Source of the DNA: Clostridiales bacterium COT073_COT-073 | GTDB taxonomy: Bacteria; Bacillota; Clostridia; Lachnospirales; Vallitaleaceae | Reading direction: 5' to 3' | Length of the DNA: 64,000 nucleotides | NCBI GenBank assembly: GCA_003858485.1 | Contig: RQYD01000001.1 | Span: forward strand, 62,001 to 126,000 | Notes under the pieces: model-generated | What the model was told of the DNA's origin: nothing | The model's input: the letters and a program-made list of their open reading frames with translations, nothing else | Database searches by the model: none | Position numbers and translations under genes: made by a program | Shown here: positions 34,968 to 42,038 of the stretch, piece by piece | Position numbering within the stretch: position 1 is the stretch's first letter | Layout: every line of letters begins with the position of its first letter

Positions 34968-36374
34968 TTACCGGTTCTGACCGACCGATTCATCCCACTT
35001 AAAAAAGTCTGCCTGCTCCCGATGAAATTGCCTGCATTCCTGGTATAACTGCCCAACCAGGGCTTGATACTGAGGCAAACCGGCAATATTTTTCATCTCC
35101 AGACTGTCTGTTTGCAAATCATAACATTCCCCTTGATGATTGCTGTCATAGATAAATTTATAGCGTTGGGTGATGATCGCCCGGCGAATGGTGCCATAAT
35201 CCGGATTACCGGAATACTGGCAAAACGCCCGACCTTCTTTGGGCGCTTTTTGTCCTAAAATTTCCGGCCGCAGAGAGCGTCCGATTTGCCCCTTTTGCAG
35301 TGAGCCGACTGCCATTAAATCATATAGAGTCGGTACCACATCTAAGTGAGATACCACTGTTTCAATGGTTTGTCTCCTGCCGGCCGGATGACGAATCAGC
35401 ATCGGCACCCGAATCGCCTGCTCATACATTTCCATTTTCTGATACATCCGGTGCTGCCCTAAATGATCGCCATGATCAGGGGTAAACACCACAATGGTAT
35501 CATCATATCGTTCCTGTGTTTTAAGTGTTTCCAGCAAATGACCAATCCACTCATCAGCCATTGTAACCAATCCCAAATGGGCTGACCAAACTTGTCGCCA
35601 CTTTGTCGGATCCGTTTTTTCCGCTAATTGAGCCGGTACACCCAGTCGGCGTAATGTTGGTTCATCAACTGATAACTGATTAATATTGGCCGGTAAAATC
35701 AAGTCTTTCGGCGGATACATACTGTCATAAGGCGGTGGCACAATCAGTGGCGGGTGTGGTGCCCAAAAATACACAAATAAAGCAAATGGCCGCTCATCTT
35801 CCTGCCTTAAAAATTCCAGGGCCCGTTGCAAAAAATAAAAGTCCTTATGGGTTTCCGGCGGATATGGCCATCGGCTGGAACGACTGCTGCTGTATTTTTT
35901 CGCTTGATATTCGCCCCTTACTTCTTCTTTGACTTCAATTAAATCAGCCTCCCGGCGCTGGCTGTCAATGCCCTGAGCCTCTGCCCATTGCTGATAATCA
36001 TTTTGGTCAATAAATAAATCCAGTCCCTGATCTCGTAAATTGGGAATAACCTGAATATGATTCACTCCCACATGACCAACCCGATAGCCGGCCCGCTGCA
36101 ATGTTACCTGAATCGGCTCAATTGGCTGCGCTGTTTGTCCCTGCCAGTCATTAAAAACCACCTGATTTTGAGTTGGATAAACTCCGGTTGCCAAGGCCGT
36201 TCTGGCCGGTACACACAGTGGGCAGGTATTATATGCCCGGGTGAAATAGCAGCTTTCCTCTGCCAGCCGATTTAAATATGGTGTCACCTGACGACCGCAC
36301 TGCTCCATAAATAGCGAATCGAAACGTTGATGATCGGTCATCACAAATAATAAATTGAGGCGTTCCTTAGTCAT
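34968..36374 (-). CDS. sulfatase, cysteine type
   Basis: This 468-residue arylsulfatase-family hydrolase begins RLNLLFVMTDHQRFDSL, whose Asp helps bind calcium. The maturation motif CVPAR has Cys54 as the residue oxidised to formylglycine. TIVVFTPDHGDHLGQHRMYQ supplies the second metal-site block. Cysteine-type sulfatases in anaerobes need a radical-SAM maturase (anSME), not in this window. No signal peptide is seen, suggesting action on imported sulfated sugars. The ATG at 36374 follows GGAGGAATC; RBS and start lie just after the other sulfatase gene. Confidence 0.9.
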   Translation of the reverse strand: MTKERLNLLFVMTDHQRFDSLFMEQCGRQVTPYLNRLAEESCYFTRAYNTCPLCVPARTALATGVYPTQNQVVFNDWQGQTAQPIEPIQVTLQRAGYRVGHVGVNHIQVIPNLRDQGLDLFIDQNDYQQWAEAQGIDSQRREADLIEVKEEVRGEYQAKKYSSSRSSRWPYPPETHKDFYFLQRALEFLRQEDERPFALFVYFWAPHPPLIVPPPYDSMYPPKDLILPANINQLSVDEPTLRRLGVPAQLAEKTDPTKWRQVWSAHLGLVTMADEWIGHLLETLKTQERYDDTIVVFTPDHGDHLGQHRMYQKMEMYEQAIRVPMLIRHPAGRRQTIETVVSHLDVVPTLYDLMAVGSLQKGQIGRSLRPEILGQKAPKEGRAFCQYSGNPDYGTIRRAIITQRYKFIYDSNHQGECYDLQTDSLEMKNIAGLPQYQALVGQLYQECRQFHREQADFFKWDESVGQNR

Positions 36375-36384
36375 GATTCCTCCT

Positions 36385-37806
36385 TTACAAATGATATTCC
36401 GGATGCGGTACCACGCCCTTAGGGCCACGTTCCAATTGGTAGCTATCGCTTAATCCCAATTCCTGTTTCATCCGGCTTTGAAATTCTTTAGCCCGCCGGG
36501 TTACTTCCTCCGGCACACACACCTGGCGCAGCCGTTCTTCTCCAGCTTGAAGCAGAGCCTGAATTTCCGGATCATCCGCTTTTTCGGCTGCCAAATCATG
36601 ATCTTCCGCCGGATCGGTCTGCAAATCAAAGAGCTGCGGCGGGTAGTTGGTAAAATATACATATTTATATTGCTGCCAGCGAATCATAAACATTCCCTCA
36701 GGCATCCCATGGGCGTGGTATTCACTAAAGGCAAAATCCCGTCTTTGCGGGTCCCTTCCCCTCTGCATTAATGTCTGCAACGATTGTCCACTGATATTTT
36801 CCGGCTGCGGAATCTTCAGCAAATCACATATTGTCGGGAATAAATCCACCAGTGACACCGGCTGCTCTATCTTTTTAGCCTGCCGGTCGGGACAGGCGAT
36901 TATCAGCGGAATCCGGGCCGATTGTTCAAACATGCAGCATTTCCACCATAAACCATGATAGCCAAGCTGCTCGCCATGATCACTGGTATAAATGACCACT
37001 GTCTTTTCTCTTAATCCGCAACTTTCCAGCTTATCCAAAATTCGGCCAATATTTTCATCCAACTGAGCTACAGCCGCATAATAGCCAATAAACACCCGGC
37101 GAATAATCTCTTCATTAGCCACATCGCCATTAAAATATTTACGCAGGGCTAAAAGCGGTTCATTTAATGAAGTATAGGGTGGTTTTACACCAGCCGGCAA
37201 TTGGTCAATTAATTTTTCATAGTAATTCCACTTATCTGAGTCAACATAAAAGGGAAAATGCGGATCCAAATATCCGATATTTAAAACCCAGTCATCTTGC
37301 CGCTCCTGATTTTCTTCCAGCCAATCCAACACCCGCTCGGTTACTTTATCATCAAAACTTTTTTCCGTTTTTAAACCAATTTTATGAAAGCGCTGGCCGG
37401 CGCCAATGCGCTCGACCTTATCTTCCCGATAATAACAACCCAAATCAGGAGATGATAAAAATCCTAAAAAATCTCCCTCTGTAAAAGCATATTGGCCATC
37501 ACAGTGAAAATGAGTCTTGCCAAAATGATAAACCGGAATCTGAAAGCGTTTCAGCCAATTGGCAATATCAACAATTCTGCCGTCATAGGGAGTGGAGTTA
37601 TCCCATGTTCCCAAGCGGTTGACAAATTGACCGGTAAACCAGCTGGCTCGCGCTGGAGCACAAACCGGGCAGCTGGTATAGGCATTAGCAAAAGAAATTG
37701 CCTCCCCGGCCAAGCGGTCTAAATTAGGTGTCTGCACCCGGACATCACCGGCATTTCCCATTACCTGGTAAGAATGCTCATCCGACATAATTGTAATAAT
37801 ATTCAT
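36385..37806 (-). CDS. sulfatase, cysteine type
   Basis: This 473-residue sulfatase has NIITIMSDEHSYQVMGNAG at the N-terminus, the maturation motif CAPAR with Cys49, KTHFHCDGQY and the metal block TVVIYTSDHGEQLGYHGLWW. It differs substantially from the adjacent sulfatase, so the two likely act on different sulfate positions. No signal peptide is evident. It is first in a two-gene operon, ten bases from the next start. The ATG at 37806 follows GGAGA; the longer frame to 37818 lacks an RBS. The heparinase-like lyase 4 kb away suggests glycosaminoglycan fragments as substrate. Confidence 0.9.
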   Translation of the reverse strand: MNIITIMSDEHSYQVMGNAGDVRVQTPNLDRLAGEAISFANAYTSCPVCAPARASWFTGQFVNRLGTWDNSTPYDGRIVDIANWLKRFQIPVYHFGKTHFHCDGQYAFTEGDFLGFLSSPDLGCYYREDKVERIGAGQRFHKIGLKTEKSFDDKVTERVLDWLEENQERQDDWVLNIGYLDPHFPFYVDSDKWNYYEKLIDQLPAGVKPPYTSLNEPLLALRKYFNGDVANEEIIRRVFIGYYAAVAQLDENIGRILDKLESCGLREKTVVIYTSDHGEQLGYHGLWWKCCMFEQSARIPLIIACPDRQAKKIEQPVSLVDLFPTICDLLKIPQPENISGQSLQTLMQRGRDPQRRDFAFSEYHAHGMPEGMFMIRWQQYKYVYFTNYPPQLFDLQTDPAEDHDLAAEKADDPEIQALLQAGEERLRQVCVPEEVTRRAKEFQSRMKQELGLSDSYQLERGPKGVVPHPEYHL

Positions 37807-38017
37807 GATCTTCTCCATCTACGGGCCTGCCCGTCATTCTCTTTATTTAAACTGCTACCGGAATTTCTCTGTTTAAATTTTTTCCCATTGGCACAAAATT
37901 ATTATGACAGGGTTGTTGTCTCTTAAAATTTTTATGCCTTGACCCCGACTTTTAGTACTGCAAAACACTGTTTTCCTAAAAATTGAGAGAAAACAATTTC
38001 TAAGTTGAAGTACACAG

Positions 38018-38169
38018 GAAAATGAATGCAACCACGAAGTGAGTACATTCATTTTCGGCGCTTCACATTCAAATAGAAAACACGAAATGCAGCAAATACG
38101 AAGTATTTGGTCTGGCGACAGGAACATCCCAACAACTTCTTGTTGTTGCATTGTTAAAATGTTTTTTTT
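38018..38169. other. run of hairpins in a long intergenic region
   Basis: Three stems follow one another: GAAAATGAATG/CATTCATTTTC (38018-38056), CAAATAC-GAA-GTATTTG (38093-38109) and CAACAAC/GTTGTTG (38130-38148). The end is CATT-GTTAA-AATG and eight Ts (38162-38169) on the plus strand. It may be a non-coding RNA or a decayed palindromic repeat. The GAA-loop hairpin recalls those inside the MITE family. The remainder of 37807-38438 is AT-rich with no gene I can support. Confidence 0.5.
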
Positions 38170-38438
38170 AAATTTTAGTTTTTTCTTTTGACACTTTTTA
38201 CTTTTCCGGCAAAAGTTCACTCTCACCATAACACAGCTTTTCTATTCTGACAAATTTTAAAAAAATATAAAACATCACTTTTTTTGTTTTCATTTACTTT
38301 TCTCTCTTATTTCCAGCCAAAAAAAGTCATTTTACAAAAATCGATTATTGCATTTTTAAACTGATTTTCTATGCTGAAAATAAATAATTGGTTTTCTTTT
38401 TGCTTATCTTTTGTTTACTCTACAGAAAGGAGATTTTT

Positions 38439-38504
38439 ATGTTATCAATTCCTTGTGATGAAACCAAAATTACAGATCTATACTTTTTGCCTGCATCGGC
38501 ATGA
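38439..38504 (+). CDS. possible 21-residue leader peptide
   Basis: An ATG eight bases after AAAGGAG opens a 21-codon frame (MLSIPCDETKITDLYFLPAS then A). A second, longer frame (ATG at about 38458, ending 38589) overlaps it and shares most of its bases. Either could be a leader peptide or a remnant of a lost gene upstream of the nrtR-like promoter. The RBS is good, but there is no family support. Confidence 0.3.
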   Translation: MLSIPCDETKITDLYFLPASA

Positions 38505-38598
38505 GGTTTATTTTCAGCGGAACAGCGGCTGGCTTTTCTGCGATACCATTGAACGCGGAAACAGATTTAACCGGCTGCATCTTTTTTAAAAAAATCTC

Positions 38599-38649
38599 TT
38601 GACATTTTATCTTATTTCCATTATGATAATAACAAATAGATAATATCTA
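38599..38649 (+). promoter_or_regulatory. promoter and operator palindrome of the nrtR-like gene
   Basis: TTGACA (38599-38604) and TATGAT (38622-38627) are 17 bases apart. TAGATA-A-TATCTA (38637-38649) follows at the expected transcription start and is a good place for autorepression. GAGCCGGCTC (38683-38692) is a further perfect palindrome in the leader. Confidence 0.7.
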
Positions 38650-38738
38650 ATCGATAATAATATTTAATCCCTTTGTTAATGAGAGCCGGCTCATCATTGA
38701 CTATAGCAATCCTGACATTATCAAAAAGGAGGATTCAT

Positions 38739-39614
38739 ATGAATCACCAAAAAAATACCACCGAAGCTGATTTTCTAAAAAACTACCAAGTTGAAAAGTA
38801 TGAAAAACCATCCGTCACTGTCGATGTGGTCGCCTTTACCATCACCGAAGAAAGCGAAAAAAACTACCGCAAAAACACCGACAAAAAGCTCAAAGTCCTG
38901 CTTATGAAAAGAAATGATTTCCCTTTTCATGGCAGATGGGCCTTACCGGGGGGCTTTGTTGGCCTGAGAGAAGATTTGCAAGCAGCTGTCCAAAGAGTAT
39001 TAAAAAATAAAACTGACTTAAGCAAAGCCTATCTGGAACAGCTTTACACTTGGGGTGAACCGGATCGGGACCCCAGGCACCGGATATTTAGTATTTCCTA
39101 TTTAACTTTAATTCAATCCGCCAATCTTAAAGTAAAAGACAGCAGCAAACACTATGAATGGTTTGACCTGAGCATGAACAAAATCCATACCCGAACAGAA
39201 AAACTGCCGGACGGGGAAAGAGTGATCACTGCTCATGTCCTGACATTTCATGGTGAAAAGGAAAGTTTTGACATTACCATTGAATTCATTCAAACAGTCA
39301 AAGAACATCTAATCAGCCAGTCCTATCATATTGCCGAAAATGATTTTATTGCCTTTGATCATGCTAAAATAATTGCTTATGCACTCAAACGGCTGCGGGA
39401 AAAAATCGAATATACACCCATCGCCTTTTCTCTGCTGCCTGAGCTTTTCACCCTGACCCAGTTGCAGCAGGTATATGAAACAATTTTAAATAAAGAGCTT
39501 TTAAAAGCTAATTTTCGCCGGAAAATTGCAGATATGGTAACAGAAACCAATGAATATAAAAAAGACGCCGGGCATCGCCCCTCTAAACTTTATCGCTTTA
39601 ATAGTAAATTATAA
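38739..39614 (+). CDS. NrtR-like Nudix-related transcriptional regulator
   Basis: This 291-residue protein joins an N-terminal Nudix domain (about residues 24-160) to a C-terminal winged-helix region (about 210-290, with FTLTQLQQVYETILNKELLK). That is the NrtR architecture, a repressor of NAD metabolism that senses ADP-ribose-type ligands. The Nudix box GGFVGLREDLQAAVQRVLKN (residues 71-90) keeps the first Glu but replaces the REUxEE core with RVLKNK, so hydrolase activity is probably lost while ligand binding could remain. ATG 38739 follows AAAGGAGG. It heads a trio with an SPFH protein and an NAD-kinase-like protein. Confidence 0.85.
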   Translation: MNHQKNTTEADFLKNYQVEKYEKPSVTVDVVAFTITEESEKNYRKNTDKKLKVLLMKRNDFPFHGRWALPGGFVGLREDLQAAVQRVLKNKTDLSKAYLEQLYTWGEPDRDPRHRIFSISYLTLIQSANLKVKDSSKHYEWFDLSMNKIHTRTEKLPDGERVITAHVLTFHGEKESFDITIEFIQTVKEHLISQSYHIAENDFIAFDHAKIIAYALKRLREKIEYTPIAFSLLPELFTLTQLQQVYETILNKELLKANFRRKIADMVTETNEYKKDAGHRPSKLYRFNSKL

Positions 39615-39772
39615 ACTCAACTTTCCCATGTTCCCTAGAACAGTCTTTTTTATGGTGTGTAACCGCAAGCCATCTTACGAAGTAAGTGGCGAAAGGCGTG
39701 TGCCGCGAAATCATCTTTTCACAGAAAAGTGCGAAAGCGGTGTGTAACCGCAAGCCATCTTACGAATTGAGT
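39615..39772 (+). mobile_element. MITE copy B (158 bp) with TATAA target duplication
   Basis: The element begins ACTCAACTTT immediately after the TAA of the nrtR-like gene and ends AATTGAGT. The duplication TATAA flanks it (39610-39614 and 39773-39777) and includes the stop codon, so the insertion left the protein intact. It shares the ACAGTCTTTTTTATGG block and CTTAC-GAA-GTAAG hairpin with the other copies but lacks the GGAGCGGG part; the right half appears partly duplicated (two CGCAAGCCATCTTACGA blocks). Confidence 0.85.
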
Positions 39773-39880
39773 TATAAAGCTGTCTGTTTGACATTTAGTT
39801 TTTGCAGATGATCATAGTGCCTGGAACGGCAGAGTTTTGTAGGGCAAAATGTGAAAGTAAAGCACGAAAGGAGTATTCTT

Positions 39881-40888
39881 ATGTTTGGACTACGATTTAT
39901 GAAATTTGAACCAAATAATTATGTGATCGTTTATAAAAATGGAAAAATTGCAAAACAAGGACAGGGCCTTAATTTCTGGTATTATTCTCCAACCGGCAGC
40001 ATTGTCAAAATACCGACCGATGTAATGGATGAACCCTTTATGTTTGAGGAAAATACCTTTGACTATCAGCCGGTGACCATCCAAGGCAATATTTCCTATA
40101 AAATTGAAGATCCGCTTAAAACCTCGACTTATGTTAATTTTACATTAACTCCCAAAGGTAGAGCCTATCTTGACAGCCCTTTGGAAAGTCTATCACAAAA
40201 AATCAAAAATGCAGTTGTTGTATCAGCCAATAAAACCATCAGTCTATTGCCGTTGAAGCAGGCGATCACTACCAGAGAGCATATTAAGGATAACATTTTG
40301 CTAAACTTAAAAGCCAATGAGGAATTAAATCAAATTGGTGTCACCATTGTCAATTTGTCAATTTTAGGGATCAAGCCCAATACCGAAACAGCCCGGGCAC
40401 TAGAAGCCCAAACCCGTGAGCAGATACTAAAAGATGCGGATGATGCCATTTATGTCCGGCGCAATTCCTCGATTGAGCAGGAAAGAATCGTGAAAGAAAA
40501 TGAATACAACACCGAAATTGCCATTGAAGAAAAAAAGCGGGAGATCGAAGAAAGAAAACTAAAAGCCAGACAAGGTCTGCAAAAACAACAAAATCTGTTA
40601 AAAGAAGAGCAAATCAAGGCTGATATCCAGCTGGAAGAAAGGAAGAAAGAATGGGTCAGTTTGTCTTCGGAAAATATTAAAATACAGGCCGATGCCAAAG
40701 CCTATGAATTATCAGCTGCTATGAAAGCCCTGGAAGACACAAAGCAAGAAACCCTCCAGGCACTGGCCAGTGTAGGCATGGATTCCAACCGGTTAATTGC
40801 TGTAGCCTTCCAGGAATTAGCCAAAAAAGCCGGTTCGATCGGCCAGTTAAATGTATCACCGGATTTATTAAGAGAATTAATGCAATGA
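39881..40888 (+). CDS. SPFH/Band-7 domain protein without membrane anchor
   Basis: This 335-residue protein has an SPFH domain at about residues 5-170 (NNYVIVYKNGKIAKQGQGLN, TIQGNISYKIEDPLKTSTYV, IGVTIVNLSILGIKP). A long charged coiled coil follows (about 195-265) and a short Ala-rich C-terminal helix region, the stomatin/flotillin arrangement. Unusually, there is no N-terminal membrane segment or signal, so membrane contact would have to be peripheral. SPFH proteins form large ring or cage oligomers. ATG 39881 follows AAAGGAG; it ends nine bases before the kinase-like gene. Function in this cassette is unknown. Confidence 0.85.
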   Translation: MFGLRFMKFEPNNYVIVYKNGKIAKQGQGLNFWYYSPTGSIVKIPTDVMDEPFMFEENTFDYQPVTIQGNISYKIEDPLKTSTYVNFTLTPKGRAYLDSPLESLSQKIKNAVVVSANKTISLLPLKQAITTREHIKDNILLNLKANEELNQIGVTIVNLSILGIKPNTETARALEAQTREQILKDADDAIYVRRNSSIEQERIVKENEYNTEIAIEEKKREIEERKLKARQGLQKQQNLLKEEQIKADIQLEERKKEWVSLSSENIKIQADAKAYELSAAMKALEDTKQETLQALASVGMDSNRLIAVAFQELAKKAGSIGQLNVSPDLLRELMQ

Positions 40889-40897
40889 GGAAATCCT

Positions 40898-41848
40898 ATG
40901 CTAAACGAAAATATTAAATTTGTTGTTGTCACCAGGCAAACGGCACTGGAGGAATTGGTTCAAAAATATAATACTCTGGAGCAGGCCAGATTTTATATCA
41001 CTCATCTGGGTGAAGATTTTGAAATGTACCAAACACAGCATCAGCGATATTATCAGTCCCTGGAAGAAACCCTTCGGGCAATCAATCAATTTGGCAAATT
41101 TCAAAAACTGGACCGGAGATATCTGCCTAATTTCATTTTTGGCGAAAAAGACATCATTGTGGTGGTTGGGCAGGATGGTTTGGTTGCTAACACCATGAAG
41201 TATCTGGAAAATCAAAAAATAATTGCTGTCAACCCGGACAAAAAACTATGGGATGGCATTTTGCTTCCTTTTGAGCCTGAATCAATCAAAAAACTTCTGC
41301 CGGAGGTCATCAGAGGCAAACGCAATGTCAAAGAGATCACCATGGCTAAAGCCGTTCTGACTGACGGACAATGTCTTTATGCCGTCAATGATTTGTTCAT
41401 TGGGCCAAAAAGTCATACCTCTGCCAGATACCGGCTTAACTTTGACAATATCTCGGAAGAACAATCTTCCAGCGGTATCATCATCTCCACCGGACTGGGC
41501 AGCACAGGCTGGCTGAAAAGTATTATGTGCGGAGCTCTTGGCATCACCAAAAAAGTTGAAAATTTTCAGGACTCTTTTCTGGAAAGAAATAATTATATCC
41601 TGCCAAATTTAGCCTGGAACAGTAAAAGTTTGATTTTTTCTGTCAGGGAGCCATTTCCCAGTAAAAATTCAACTTCTGAATGTATTTTTGGTGAAATCAA
41701 GGAAAATAAACCTCTGACCATTGTATCAAAAATGCCGGAAAACGGAGTAATCTTCAGTGATGGTATTGAAAGTGACTTTTTAGCATTTTCTTCAGGTATG
41801 CAGGCCAGTATCACCATTGCTGACCGGGTCGGGCATTTGGTGGTATAA
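40898..41848 (+). CDS. divergent NAD-kinase-like protein
   Basis: This 316-residue protein resembles ATP-NAD kinases in fold-defining segments. DIIVVVGQDGLVANTMKYLE (residues 85-104) replaces the canonical GGDGT with GQDGL and keeps the key Asp. YAVNDLFIG (161-169) stands in for the NE motif, and GIIISTGLGSTGWLKSI (193-209) for the STPTGSTAY block. The N-terminal 70 residues (ITHLGEDFEMYQTQHQRYYQ) are not part of the usual kinase core. It could phosphorylate NAD or a related nucleotide, or only bind it. It is tightly linked to the SPFH gene and followed by a strong terminator, closing the cassette. Confidence 0.75.
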   Translation: MLNENIKFVVVTRQTALEELVQKYNTLEQARFYITHLGEDFEMYQTQHQRYYQSLEETLRAINQFGKFQKLDRRYLPNFIFGEKDIIVVVGQDGLVANTMKYLENQKIIAVNPDKKLWDGILLPFEPESIKKLLPEVIRGKRNVKEITMAKAVLTDGQCLYAVNDLFIGPKSHTSARYRLNFDNISEEQSSSGIIISTGLGSTGWLKSIMCGALGITKKVENFQDSFLERNNYILPNLAWNSKSLIFSVREPFPSKNSTSECIFGEIKENKPLTIVSKMPENGVIFSDGIESDFLAFSSGMQASITIADRVGHLVV

Positions 41849-41852
41849 ACAC

Positions 41853-41900
41853 AAAATCTGTCGCCCCATTGAACAATCTTTGGGGCGACAGATTTTTATT
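41853..41900 (+). terminator. terminator of the NrtR/SPFH/kinase-like cassette
   Basis: A perfect 16-bp stem (AAAATCTGTCGCCCCA with TGGGGCGACAGATTTT) encloses a 12-base loop and runs into TATT. It lies four bases after the stop codon of the kinase-like gene. Confidence 0.92.
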
Positions 41901-41949
41901 CCCTGTTTTTTTATTTATTATGCCTCACTCTACCATTTTTCTTAAATTA

Positions 41950-41958
41950 TGCTATACT
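41950..41958 (+). promoter_or_regulatory. extended -10 promoter of the heparinase-like gene
   Basis: TGC-TATACT, an extended -10, lies 80 bases before the start. No clear -35 is seen. The same TATGCTATA arrangement occurs before the TPR gene and glnS. Confidence 0.5.
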
Positions 41959-42038
41959 ATTAAACAACAATAAGATAAAATCTCAAACTAAAGACGGAGC
42001 ATTTGAATCTTACACATATATCTCAGGAGGAAACCACT

